Positions 8,462-16,302 of a stretch of 27,020 bases of DNA are shown here, piece by piece. The notes beneath the pieces are model-generated. The model did no database searches. It was not told where the DNA came from and saw only the letters and a list, made by a program, of their open reading frames with translations. A program made the translations under genes and the position numbers. Every line of letters begins with the position of its first letter. Within the stretch, counting starts at the first letter, position 1. Source of the DNA: Acidimicrobiales bacterium (lineage in GTDB: Bacteria > Actinomycetota > Acidimicrobiia > Acidimicrobiales > SZUA-35); contig JAHECQ010000006.1 in NCBI GenBank assembly GCA_024641625.1, positions 1-27,020 of the forward strand. Reading direction: 5' to 3'.

Positions 8462-8571
8462 GTGCTTCCCCTGCCTGGCTCATGGGGCCGACGTCCTCGA
8501 GCCGAACCCGCTGGCTGAGAACGTACTGGGCGTATGCTCGACGCGGAAATCGGCAAAAGGAGAGATGGCTC

Positions 8572-9480
8572 ATGAGTGAGCTCGGATTTGACGGCAAGGT
8601 CGCAATCATCACCGGCGGCGGCAACGGACTGGGCAGGGAACACGCTCTGGAATTTGCGCGTCGCGGCGCTCGGGTCGTGGTGAACGATCTTGGTGGGGCG
8701 GTCGATGGCACCGGCGGGTCTCTGTCCGCCGCCGAGTCCGTGGTGGCCGAGATCGAAGCGCTCGGCGGCGAAGCAGTTGCCAATGGGGACACCGTCGCCA
8801 CCGAGAAGGGTGGCGAGGCCATCGTGAAGACGGCCATCGATGCCTTTGGTCAAGTCGACATCGTGGTCAACAATGCGGGCATCCTGCGCGACAAGACGTT
8901 CCACAACATGATCGACGACTTGCTGTCGCCCGTCATCGATGTGCACCTCAAGGGAGCGTTCTTCGTCACTCGGCCTGCGTGGATTCACTTCCGCGAACAA
9001 GGGTCGGGTCGGGTCATCAACACCTCGTCGGCATCGGGCATCTTGGGCAACTTCGGCCAGACCAACTACGGCGCCGCCAAGATGGGGCTCGTCGGGTTCA
9101 CCCGTGTGCTGGCGGCCGAGGGCGCCAAATACAACATCAGGGCCAATGCCATTGCGCCCGCCGCCCGCACCCGCATGACCGAGGACCTTCTCGGCCCGAT
9201 GGCCGATTCGCTCGACCCCAAGCTGGTCACCCCGCTCGTGGTCTGGCTCGCTCATCACGAATGTGAGACCACCGGCGGCATCTACAGCGCCGCCGGTGGC
9301 ACCGTGGCCCGCTTCTTCATCGGTCTCACCCAGGGCACACATCGGGGCGCCGACATCAGTGTCGAATCGGTGCGTGATGACTGGGACGACATCAACGACG
9401 AAACCGGCTACATCGTGCCGAACAGCCCGGCCGACGAGTTCGCGAAACTGATCGCCCAATGGAAGGCGGCTCAAGGGTGA
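8572..9480 (+). CDS. Short-chain dehydrogenase, MFE2/ChsB1-like 3-hydroxyacyl-CoA dehydrogenase
   Basis: Encodes 302 residues. The Rossmann motif TGGGNGLGREHA (14-25), the NNAGILRDKTF segment (100-110), Ser152/153, and the YxxxK pair Tyr166/Lys170 are all present. NNAGILRDK together with VVNDLGG is characteristic of the dehydrogenase half of peroxisomal multifunctional enzyme 2 and of mycobacterial ChsB1-type enzymes, which oxidise 3-hydroxyacyl-CoA in fatty-acid or cholesterol side-chain degradation. The C-terminal extension after residue 230 is also typical of that group. ATG 8572 is fixed by an AAAAGGAG ribosome site at 8555-8562; the frame is open 30 codons further upstream, but that stretch has no family features. 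A possible -10 TATGCT lies at 8533. The phosphatase gene follows after 10 bases. Confidence 0.9.
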   Translation: MSELGFDGKVAIITGGGNGLGREHALEFARRGARVVVNDLGGAVDGTGGSLSAAESVVAEIEALGGEAVANGDTVATEKGGEAIVKTAIDAFGQVDIVVNNAGILRDKTFHNMIDDLLSPVIDVHLKGAFFVTRPAWIHFREQGSGRVINTSSASGILGNFGQTNYGAAKMGLVGFTRVLAAEGAKYNIRANAIAPAARTRMTEDLLGPMADSLDPKLVTPLVVWLAHHECETTGGIYSAAGGTVARFFIGLTQGTHRGADISVESVRDDWDDINDETGYIVPNSPADEFAKLIAQWKAAQG

Positions 9481-9490
9481 TCGCCGTCCG

Positions 9491-10024
9491 ATGAAGCTCC
9501 CTGACCTGGTCGATGTGCTCGACCGTCGTGTGGACGTTGCGTTCGGACCGCTCCGGGGCCGCGCGTCCACCGACCGCGTCGCCTACCTGGCCAGTGAGCT
9601 GGCCGACTTCTCCGTCGGTTGGCACCTGACCAACGTCGTCGTCGCGCTGATCCGACCCGACCGCGAGCTGCACGCGTTGCGCATGGCGGCGACGCTGGGC
9701 GCGGAGTCGTTGTTGGTCAATGGCCTCATCAAGCCGATGTTCAAGCGCGAACGACCTGACGATTGGGAGCAAGTCGCCAGCGTGCAGGTCCGACGCCCGA
9801 AGACGGCCAGTTTCCCGAGCGGCCATGCCAGTTCCGCAGTGGTCGCTGCCATCCTGTTGACCGATGCCGTGCCCTCGCTGAGGCCGCTGTGGTGCACGGC
9901 CGCGGCCGTGGTCGGTGGCAGCCGGATCTATACGCGGATGCACCATGCGTCCGACGTGCTGGCGGGCGCCGCCCTGGGCGCAGTCATCGGAATGGCCGCC
10001 AAACGACTGGTGCCACTCCATTGA
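9491..10024 (+). CDS. PAP2-family membrane phosphatase
   Basis: Encodes 177 residues with all three phosphatase motifs of the PAP2/acid phosphatase superfamily: KPMFKRERP (K81, R88, P89), PSGH (109-112, catalytic H112), and SRIYTRMHHASD (R145, H152, D155). Hydrophobic stretches around 42-55, 113-125, 136-148 and 157-170 suggest membrane helices, so it probably dephosphorylates a lipid phosphate such as phosphatidic acid or an isoprenoid pyrophosphate. It lies 10 bases behind the dehydrogenase in a likely two-gene unit. Its stop TGA (10022-10024) is the first triplet of a 15-bp tandem repeat. Confidence 0.9.
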   Translation: MKLPDLVDVLDRRVDVAFGPLRGRASTDRVAYLASELADFSVGWHLTNVVVALIRPDRELHALRMAATLGAESLLVNGLIKPMFKRERPDDWEQVASVQVRRPKTASFPSGHASSAVVAAILLTDAVPSLRPLWCTAAAVVGGSRIYTRMHHASDVLAGAALGAVIGMAAKRLVPLH

Positions 10025-10075
10025 GCGAGCCGACATTGAGCGAGCCGACACTGAGCGAGCCGACACTGAGCGATC
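10022..10075. repeat. 15-bp tandem repeat starting on a stop codon
   Basis: TGAGCGAGCCGACAC is repeated at 10022 (last base T), 10037 and 10052, with a truncated copy at 10067. Since 15 is a multiple of three, each copy puts another TGA in the phosphatase frame, giving four in-frame stops in a row. The unit is unrelated in sequence to the arrays at 1354 and 14210. Confidence 0.85.
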
Positions 10076-10121
10076 TCGCCTTGGGTGAAGCCGCCTCAGG
10101 AACCCAGGGTGCGCCGGGCGC

Positions 10122-10307
10122 TCATACCGAGGCGGCAATCAGCGAGCGAACGTCGAGCAGCAGATCGGTGACCTCCGAGGCCGACACGAGTTGGCGGTCG
10201 GTGAGCCCCCCGAGGCCCTGGTCAATCAGTGCAAGGGCGCCCTTCAGGGAGATGGTGGCCTCACCCTCATCGATGGTGCCCTCGGGGGCCTCGCTCGGCT
10301 CGATCAT
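10122..10307 (-). CDS. Small protein of 61 residues, unknown function
   Basis: I do not recognise this protein. It starts acidic (MIEPSEAPEGTIDEGEA) and then forms a likely two-helix region with regularly spaced Leu/Ile (LKGALALIDQGLGGL, then VTDLLLDVRSLIAA). The support for it being real is a leaderless promoter element at the right distance (TAGGCT, six bases, ATG), codon use with G/C in third positions like the neighbours, and the absence of a competing gene. It is transcribed toward the phosphatase gene and away from the glycosylase gene. Confidence 0.55.
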   Translation of the reverse strand: MIEPSEAPEGTIDEGEATISLKGALALIDQGLGGLTDRQLVSASEVTDLLLDVRSLIAASV

Positions 10308-10313
10308 GACCAG

Positions 10314-10319
10314 AGCCTA
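10314..10319 (-). promoter_or_regulatory. -10 element of a leaderless promoter for the 61-residue gene
   Basis: On the minus strand TAGGCT is followed by six bases (CTGGTC) and ATG 10307. The same hexamer and spacing precede the thiolase gene at 16747. Confidence 0.5.
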
Positions 10320-10502
10320 TCTCTCAGGCCCGTGGGTCAAGCAGCCAAGAACCTGTGCGCCTCGGATTCCGACCTTAGACTGGGCGATCTTGCGACCCAA
10401 GACGGCATCACCCCGGACACCTGTTCGTACGATGGGCTTCACCATCGGGATCACAAACCAGCGGGGTGGCTTCGCCTTCTGGCCCCTGGATCGACGCCCG
10501 CA

Positions 10503-11234
10503 GTGAGCGACGTGGCAGTGACCGCTATCAGCGAGGCTGCTGGGCTCCGACGAGAGTCGATTCTCGACCCCCTTCAACTTCCTCTGTGGCTCGCTCGTCT
10601 TCATCGAGCACTGCCGGTCGGCGACACGGTGCGGTTCAGCCTCACCGGTGGCTTGCCGGTCTCGCTCGAACTCCTCCTCGAGGGCGCCGGCTTCGAGCTC
10701 GACAATGGGAAACTGGTCCGGCTGGAGACCCTTCCGGACATCGTCGCCCCGGGGATGAGGACCCTGGTGTGTGGCCTCAATCCCAGTCCACACGCGGCAA
10801 TGTCCGGGGTGGCGTTCTCCCGAGCCGGCAATCGTTTCTGGCCTGCAGCACTGGACGCTGGTCTGGTGTTGCGCGATCGCGACCCCTACGATGCCTTGGC
10901 CTCGCGGCGCGTCGGCTTCACCGACCTGGTCAAGCGCACGACTCGCCGGGCCGACGAGCTGAACGCCTCGGAGTACCGCTCCGGCGTTGCACGGCTCGAA
11001 CGACTGACAGCTTGGCTGCATCCCGAGACGGTCTTGATGGTCGGGCTGGCCGGCTGGCGCCTGGGCGTCTCGCGCTCGGCCACGACGGGTTGGCAGCCCG
11101 AGACTCTCAGTGGAGTACCGGTCTATGTGATGCCCAACACCAGCGGACTCAACGCGAGGGTGTCGCTCGACGATCTCGCCGAGCACATGAGGACGCAGCT
11201 CGCTGGGCCCGTAGGCGCCAGACCGCTGGCCTGA
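10503..11234 (+). CDS. Mismatch-specific uracil/thymine DNA glycosylase (Mug/TDG type) with N-terminal extension
   Basis: Encodes 243 residues from GTG 10503. From about residue 85 it matches the Mug/TDG family of the uracil glycosylase superfamily: the active-site strand GLNPSP (N93 is the expected catalytic position), FSRAGNRFWPA, and the minor-groove intercalation loop MPNTSGLN, in which family members usually have PNPSG. These enzymes remove U or T from G mismatches in base-excision repair. The first 80 residues (WLARLHRALPVGDTVRF, then LLLEGAGFEL) resemble the C-terminal half of a SAM methyltransferase without its SAM-binding motif. The start is uncertain: GTG 10503, 10512 and 10518 are all in frame and none has a clear ribosome site. 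The 195 bases before it hold the -10 of the small divergent gene and nothing else I can identify. Confidence 0.83.
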   Translation: MSDVAVTAISEAAGLRRESILDPLQLPLWLARLHRALPVGDTVRFSLTGGLPVSLELLLEGAGFELDNGKLVRLETLPDIVAPGMRTLVCGLNPSPHAAMSGVAFSRAGNRFWPAALDAGLVLRDRDPYDALASRRVGFTDLVKRTTRRADELNASEYRSGVARLERLTAWLHPETVLMVGLAGWRLGVSRSATTGWQPETLSGVPVYVMPNTSGLNARVSLDDLAEHMRTQLAGPVGARPLA

Positions 11235-11276
11235 CGGTTCGATCAGGTTGGGCTCGACAGGGCCGAGCCGGAGGAA

Positions 11277-11630
11277 TCAGGCGGTCGGCTCGGCCGGGGT
11301 CTCCCCACCCTCGCCATCGACCGGCGCATCCTCGCCATCAACGGGGGCATCCTCGCCATCAACGGGCGCATCCTCGCCATCGACCGGGGCATCCTCGCCA
11401 TCGACCTTCTCGGTGGCGTCGCGAACCTTGTCGACGGCACTCTCGACCGCGCCACCGACCGTGTGAGCCAGACCGCCGGCCTTTTCTGCGACGCTACCCA
11501 GCGCATCGCCGGCCTTTTCGGCCAGTGGACTCAAGGCGCCGGTCGCCTTCTCGGCGACGCCACCGAGCTTGCCTTCGGCGACCTTGGATGCACCGCCCAT
11601 CTTTGCCTTGAGCTTGTCGAGGATGCCCAT
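11277..11630 (-). CDS. LEA-like/MT0933-antitoxin-like small protein with acidic heptad tail
   Basis: Encodes 117 residues. The first 75 begin MGILDKLKAKMGG and then repeat Ala/Gly/Lys-rich segments of the type VAEKAxGxL, predicted as amphipathic helix as in LEA proteins and the MT0933-type actinobacterial family (Pfam calls these putative antitoxins). The tail (76-110) is four identical VDGEDAP heptads plus a decayed fifth, strongly acidic and likely disordered. No toxin partner is seen, so an antitoxin role is not supported. A strong AAGGGAG ribosome site lies five bases before ATG 11630. It is convergent with the glycosylase and divergent from the ATPase. A stress or desiccation role is only a guess. 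Confidence 0.75.
   Translation of the reverse strand: MGILDKLKAKMGGASKVAEGKLGGVAEKATGALSPLAEKAGDALGSVAEKAGGLAHTVGGAVESAVDKVRDATEKVDGEDAPVDGEDAPVDGEDAPVDGEDAPVDGEGGETPAEPTA
11307..11405 (-). repeat. Coding 21-bp tandem repeat (VDGEDAP heptads)
   Basis: Four copies plus a partial fifth of a 21-bp unit encode VDGEDAP in the tail of the LEA-like protein. Copies differ mainly at synonymous or near-synonymous positions (for example GAC/GTT changes in the Val-Asp codons), so the array is not perfectly fresh, but copy number may vary between strains. Confidence 0.85.
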
Positions 11631-11744
11631 AGCTACTCCCTTGATCAGGAACCACGTCGAAGTCTCGCGACGCGGTCAGTCCAAGTCTGCCTTCTTTTCG
11701 CCCGAGTCGGTGCGATGTACCGGACACCGTGCCAACCTCTCTGT

Positions 11745-14174
11745 ATGGAACGCCCTCAAGGAAAGCTGTTCGTCGGTGAGCAACTGACCCCGGGAACCGG
11801 CGAACGCTCGGGTGAGGCGGTGCTGCTGTCGAGCGCCGACTTCACGACGCACGGCGTCATCGTCGGCATGACCGGATCCGGCAAGACCGGACTCGGAATC
11901 GTCCTGCTCGAGGAAGCGCTCGCCAGTGGCATCCCCGTCCTGGCCATCGATCCCAAGGGTGACCTCGGCAATCTGGCCCTCAACTTCCCCGACCTGGCCC
12001 CGTCGGATTTCGAGCCTTGGATCGACGAGGGTGCCGCTCGGGTCGCACAGACCTCCGTGGCGGATCTCGCGACCAAGACGGCTGAGAGCTGGCGCTCCGG
12101 CCTCGCCTCGTGGGGTCTCGACGGATCCGACGTCGCTCGGCTCGGGCGATGTGCTCGACCGATCATCTACACCCCTGGTTCGAATGCCGGTGTTTCGCTC
12201 AACGCACTCGGCCGACTCACCCGCCCGGCGTCGGACGATCCTTCGGTTCGTCAGGATGAAGCCGATGCCACGATCAGCGGCCTGCTGGGCCTCGTGGGAA
12301 TCGAGAGCGATCCGCTTGCCGGCCGTGAACACATCCTGCTCGCCAACCTCATCACCCGCGCCTGGGAGTCCGGAACCGAGCTCGACCTTCCCTCGCTGCT
12401 CGGACAGATCCTCGACCCTCCGATCCGCAAACTCGGCGTGCTCGACCTCGAGACCTTCTATCCCGCCGACGATCGTCGAGCACTCGTGCTCCGTCTGAAT
12501 GGATTGCTGGCCTCGCCCAGCTTCTCGGCCTGGGCCGAGGGTGTGCCGCTGGACATCGGATCCATGTTGTGGGATCCCTCGGGTTCGCCGCGAGCAGCAA
12601 TCGTCTCCCTCGCCCATCTCGACGAACCAGAACGCCACTTTGCCATCACGCTCGTTCTCAGCCGCGTCATCAGTTGGATGCGCACGCAGTCCGGCACCAG
12701 CGAGCTTCGAGCCCTCATCTACATCGACGAGCTCATGGGCCTCGCTCCCCCCGTCGGCAACCCGCCGCCCAAGAAGCCGATCCTGACGCTGTTGAAACAA
12801 GCCCGAGCCTTCGGCGTCGGTCTGGTGCTCTCCACCCAGAATCCGGTTGATCTCGATTACAAGGCCATCAGCAACGCAGGCACATGGATGATCGGTCGCC
12901 TCCAGACCGAGCAGGACAAGAACCGATTGGTGGACGGGCTTCGTGGCGCCGATGGCGGCGTGGACGTCGCGCAGGTCAAGCGGGTGATCAGCTCTCTGGG
13001 CAAGCGACAGTTCGTGCTGCGCACGAGCAAGACCAGCGAGCTTCCCTTGTTCACCACCCGTTGGGCAATGAGCTATCTGGCCGGCCCCATGACCCGCGAA
13101 CAGATCTCCTTGGTCACCGCCGACCAACGCGCCACGGCGATCCCTGCGTCCTCGGCACCGGACGCCACGGCGGTGAACGACGACACGACGGCCGGCTCGA
13201 CGCCGAGTGTGGGCGCTTCGGGGGCGGACTTGGCCGAAGACGAGTCCATCGTCCCACCGACCCTTCCCGACGACCTGCTCGTGAGATACCTCCACCCCAG
13301 TGCGCCCTGGGGCGATGCCGTCGGCGCTGACCCTCGGAGCAATCGTCTGGTCCCGATGTTGGCAGCGAGGGTCACCCTGCTGTTCGACGACACCGCTTCG
13401 GAGCTGCGTCACATCGAGGAGTGGGAAGCCCTCCTACCTCTCCACGGTGACGCCATCGATGTGGCCGATGCCATCTCGGTCGACTTCGATGATCGCGATC
13501 TCGTCGCCGAGGCCCCTGCGGGAGTCCGCTACGTCCCGCCTGGACTCCCCCTGACCAAGGCGACCCTCAGGAATGCCCAGACCTCGCTGAAGGCACGACT
13601 CCATGCCGAGGAGTCCCTCGCGCTGCACCGGAATGCCGCGCTGAAGCTGGTGTCCAGACCGGGCGAGAGCGAGCAGGAGTTCACAGCGCGTTGCCACGCG
13701 AACGCTGATGAGGCAAAGGACGCGGCCGCCGAGAAGATACGGACAAAACTCGAGGCCCAACGCTCCCGCATCGAGGCCGCACTGGCCAAGGCCGAGGATC
13801 GGGTGAACGAACTCGAGGTCCAGCAAGAGGGCAACCGGACCCAGCAGTTCGTCGACCTCGGCACCAGCCTCCTCGGTGGTCTCCTGGGTGGCCGTCGACG
13901 AGCCAGTGGCATGGCAACCGCAGCGCGACGAGCAGCGAGTGGGCGCCGACAGGCGCAATCGGCCGAGGCCCGACTCGATACCGCTGAGAACAGGGTCGCC
14001 GAGAAGGTGGAGGAGCTCGAGGAGCTCGAGCATCGGCTCCAGGACGCCATCATCGAGATCGATGACGAGTGGTCGGCAAAGGCGGAGGACATCGAGCCGA
14101 TCGAGGTCACCCTCGAAAAGGCCGATATCACCATCACCGACTTCGTCCTGGTCTGGGTGCCGATGGCGGCGTGA
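11745..14174 (+). CDS. HerA-like/DUF87-type ATPase with C-terminal coiled coil
   Basis: Encodes 809 residues. The N-terminus (GKLFVGEQ, then LLSSADFTTHGVIVGMTGSGKTG) carries Walker A with K47, and LIYIDELMG carries Walker B (D328, E329). LSTQNPVDLDYKAISN resembles the sensor region of HerA/VirB4-like P-loop translocases. After a hydrophilic break near 470-500, residues about 560-770 include two long charged coiled-coil segments (about 640-700 and 735-768) around a Gly/Arg-rich GLLGGRRRASG. HerA-type enzymes are hexameric DNA translocases or helicases, often with a nuclease (NurA). No nuclease lies beside this one, so its DNA role is inferred. ATG 11745 is used; ATG 11715 in the same frame is an alternative, and neither has a clear ribosome site. 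Confidence 0.8.
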   Translation: MERPQGKLFVGEQLTPGTGERSGEAVLLSSADFTTHGVIVGMTGSGKTGLGIVLLEEALASGIPVLAIDPKGDLGNLALNFPDLAPSDFEPWIDEGAARVAQTSVADLATKTAESWRSGLASWGLDGSDVARLGRCARPIIYTPGSNAGVSLNALGRLTRPASDDPSVRQDEADATISGLLGLVGIESDPLAGREHILLANLITRAWESGTELDLPSLLGQILDPPIRKLGVLDLETFYPADDRRALVLRLNGLLASPSFSAWAEGVPLDIGSMLWDPSGSPRAAIVSLAHLDEPERHFAITLVLSRVISWMRTQSGTSELRALIYIDELMGLAPPVGNPPPKKPILTLLKQARAFGVGLVLSTQNPVDLDYKAISNAGTWMIGRLQTEQDKNRLVDGLRGADGGVDVAQVKRVISSLGKRQFVLRTSKTSELPLFTTRWAMSYLAGPMTREQISLVTADQRATAIPASSAPDATAVNDDTTAGSTPSVGASGADLAEDESIVPPTLPDDLLVRYLHPSAPWGDAVGADPRSNRLVPMLAARVTLLFDDTASELRHIEEWEALLPLHGDAIDVADAISVDFDDRDLVAEAPAGVRYVPPGLPLTKATLRNAQTSLKARLHAEESLALHRNAALKLVSRPGESEQEFTARCHANADEAKDAAAEKIRTKLEAQRSRIEAALAKAEDRVNELEVQQEGNRTQQFVDLGTSLLGGLLGGRRRASGMATAARRAASGRRQAQSAEARLDTAENRVAEKVEELEELEHRLQDAIIEIDDEWSAKAEDIEPIEVTLEKADITITDFVLVWVPMAA

Positions 14175-14209
14175 GCAACCGTCTCGTCCTGCGACGCAGT
14201 CACACCGCA

Positions 14210-14257
14210 GTTCGGCGACGTGCGGGTTCAGCGACGTGCGGGTTCAGCGACGAGCGA
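14210..14257. repeat. 16-bp tandem repeat at the 3' end of the LLM oxidoreductase gene
   Basis: Three copies of GTTCAGCGACGTGCGG lie at 14210 (one mismatch), 14226 and 14242 (diverged end). The third copy contains the stop codon and last codons of the minus-strand oxidoreductase; the others fill the gap to the convergent HerA-like gene. Confidence 0.8.
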
Positions 14258-15203
14258 GCTGCCGAGCGGCCTCGAGCGGCTGCACCCCGGCAAATCCCAT
14301 GATGGACAAGGCCGGCGTCGTGACGCCCGCTGCGACATAGCGATCGATGTGTTCACGGCACGCCTCGGGTGAGCCATGGATGATGAGTTCATCCACGACC
14401 GAGTCCGGAATGGCGGCGAGGGCAGCCTTGCGGTCTCCGGCTGCCCAGGCATCCCACATCGGTCGAAGTCGCTCACGTCCGAGCCACCGGTGGAACTCGG
14501 CATAGACCGGAACGTTCAGGTAGGCGGCGATGGCGAAACGCGCCTGCTCACGCACCTTGTCGGTATCGGTGCTGGGGCAGACGAACATCCGCGCCACGAT
14601 CTCCTTGCCCTCACCCTGGGCGTGCACGATCGATGCCACCTGGGGCACATCATCGGCGGCCAGCCAGTTGATGATCGCTCCGTCGCCCTCACGTCCGGCG
14701 AGCCGGAGCATACCCTCACGCAGTCCGGCGATGAGGATCGGGGGCGGTTCCGGGGGCTGGATGCCGAGGCGGAATCCGTTGATCGAGAACGAGTCGTAGT
14801 CCTTGGTGATCTTCTCACCCGTGAAGGCCTCCCGCAGGAAGCGAACCATGTCGCGAGTCCGCTTGTACGGCTCGTTGAACGGAATCCCGTTCCACCGCTC
14901 GACGATGACATTCGACGAGGAGCCGATGCCCATCACGAACCGTCCGGGTGCCGCATCGGCCAGCGCAGCCGCGCTCTGGGCCATCAATGCCGGGCCGCGG
15001 GTGAATGCGGGGATGATTGCGACGCCGAGTCGGAGCTCGGGGGCCCAAGCGGCTGCCAAGGTGAGGGGCGTGAAGCCGTCAGAACCATCGGCCTCCGATG
15101 ACCAGACATCGGTGTATCCCAGATCGACCAGCTCCCGAAGCGCATCTCGATGTTCCCAGAGATGCAGCCCGGCAAAGGGCAGGGACATGCCATAGCGACT
15201 CAT
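14244..15203 (-). CDS. LLM-class (luciferase-like) F420-dependent oxidoreductase
   Basis: Encodes 319 residues with a bacterial luciferase-like TIM barrel. Recognisable parts are the N-terminal strand RYGMSLPFAGLH, the YTDVWSSEADGSD segment, LRLGVAIIPAFTRGP, GRFVMGIGSSSN and PPILIAGLREGMLRLAG. These are characteristic of actinobacterial LLM enzymes, which usually use coenzyme F420 (less often FMN) to reduce or oxidise organic substrates; the substrate cannot be named. ATG 15203 is chosen because the conserved first strand starts there; the frame is open 31 codons further upstream. A weak purine-rich GCGAGAG lies before it. The unknown membrane protein gene is 52 bases upstream on the same strand. 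Confidence 0.88.
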   Translation of the reverse strand: MSRYGMSLPFAGLHLWEHRDALRELVDLGYTDVWSSEADGSDGFTPLTLAAAWAPELRLGVAIIPAFTRGPALMAQSAAALADAAPGRFVMGIGSSSNVIVERWNGIPFNEPYKRTRDMVRFLREAFTGEKITKDYDSFSINGFRLGIQPPEPPPILIAGLREGMLRLAGREGDGAIINWLAADDVPQVASIVHAQGEGKEIVARMFVCPSTDTDKVREQARFAIAAYLNVPVYAEFHRWLGRERLRPMWDAWAAGDRKAALAAIPDSVVDELIIHGSPEACREHIDRYVAAGVTTPALSIMGFAGVQPLEAARQLARR

Positions 15204-15255
15204 CGAATCTCTCGCTTCCCGAGACCGGGTTCGCTCGACTCGAAGCAGACCGTGA

Positions 15256-16290
15256 TCACGCCGGCTGGTGCCAGGCGGTGTGGGGCGACGCAGCAAGCAG
15301 TTCGGCCTGAGGGGAGCGGCCGAACCACGCCCCGGCCATCAGGCTCGGACCGGAAGCAAGCACGCTCATGACGCCGTCGACACCACCCAATGAGCGGACG
15401 CTGTCGAGCGGCTGGCCCAACTCGACCTCGATCGCGTTACGAACCGTGGCGCGCGTGGCGATGTCGGTTGCCTGATCCGGGGTACGGGTCGTGAGCAGGG
15501 AGAACGCGGCCCGACGGGCCTCGGGGACTCGGCGAACACGCCGCCACGCCCGCAACGGTGAGAACCCGGGACGCAGCGCCAACTCCGCGCCTCCCATGGA
15601 CCGACCGACGATTTCGCCGACGCGCTCGATGGGAACGGCCGCAGCGAAGATCGCCAGATGTTGCTCTTCCATACCGAAGGCAAAGCCGACACGAAGCCGC
15701 TTGACCTCCCACGCCGACCAACAATCGGGGTCGACCACATGGTCGCATCGAACATAGGCGCGCTCGAAGCCGATCGGGCCGACCTGCCACCCGCGAAGCA
15801 CGCCGCTTCCCGACCAGAGGTCGAGGTTCGACTCGGGGCCGTGCGAAGGACGCACCGAATCCCACAACCGCTGGGCATCGAGCAGATTGGTACGGGCGAT
15901 CTCCTTACGGTGTTCCAGTTCGGCGATGTCGGCGAGGCCGACCATCGGCGATGGCCCGTTCGGGGACTGATCGAACAGATGATCCTCGCCGAAGAGTGAG
16001 CTCCCGCCGGAGACGCCGCCGGCCGAAACGCGTTCGAGTGGACGACCGACGCTCGCGGCCACACCTGCCATTGCCATCTCGTAGGCCTCGACGGCCTCGG
16101 TGAACTCGCCCCGCGCCTTGACGACCGCAGCTGCGGCTCGCTGGCTCGGGGCTTCGGCACGAAGCCCGACGATGGCACGCCGCTGACGCCGAGCCGCCGA
16201 GGACTCGTACATGGCAAATACGGCCACGGCGACCAGGAACACACCGGCAAGACCGGCGAGCGAGAACGTGAGAACAGTTTGGGCGTCCAT
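15256..16290 (-). CDS. Membrane-anchored protein of unknown function
   Basis: Encodes 344 residues that I do not recognise. Residues 7-28 form one hydrophobic helix, followed by an Arg-rich segment (AARRQRRA) that by the positive-inside rule puts the long C-terminal part in the cytoplasm. Residues about 45-75 and 120-145 look helical and charged. The middle has a Trp/Cys-rich part (DHVVDPDCWSAWEVKRLR), and the C-terminal half contains a repeated Arg/Ala-rich region. No catalytic motif is evident. The start ATG 16290 is supported by a leaderless promoter element (TAGCGT, six bases, ATG). It lies upstream of the LLM oxidoreductase and may be cotranscribed with it. Confidence 0.75.
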   Translation of the reverse strand: MDAQTVLTFSLAGLAGVFLVAVAVFAMYESSAARRQRRAIVGLRAEAPSQRAAAAVVKARGEFTEAVEAYEMAMAGVAASVGRPLERVSAGGVSGGSSLFGEDHLFDQSPNGPSPMVGLADIAELEHRKEIARTNLLDAQRLWDSVRPSHGPESNLDLWSGSGVLRGWQVGPIGFERAYVRCDHVVDPDCWSAWEVKRLRVGFAFGMEEQHLAIFAAAVPIERVGEIVGRSMGGAELALRPGFSPLRAWRRVRRVPEARRAAFSLLTTRTPDQATDIATRATVRNAIEVELGQPLDSVRSLGGVDGVMSVLASGPSLMAGAWFGRSPQAELLAASPHTAWHQPA

Positions 16291-16296
16291 GAGGCG

Positions 16297-16302
16297 ACGC
16301 TA
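16297..16302 (-). promoter_or_regulatory. -10 element of a leaderless promoter for the membrane protein gene
   Basis: On the minus strand TAGCGT is followed by CGCCTC and then ATG 16290. A TTCTCA about 18 bases upstream could serve as a weak -35. Confidence 0.5.

Noticed and set aside
8482..8571. N-terminal extension of the dehydrogenase
   Set aside because: The 30 extra codons have no family features, and a strong ribosome site points to ATG 8572.
11277..11630. Toxin-antitoxin module
   Set aside because: The protein resembles the so-called MT0933 antitoxin family only in composition, and no small toxin gene is adjacent.
11676..13412. 578-codon open frame on the minus strand
   Set aside because: It lies wholly opposite the HerA-like ATPase, whose Walker motifs are clear, and its translation is low-complexity without domains.
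11745..14174. HerA-like gene as part of an anti-phage system
   Set aside because: Known HerA defence systems have a nuclease, SIR2 or DUF4297 partner next door. Here the neighbours are a LEA-like protein and an LLM oxidoreductase.
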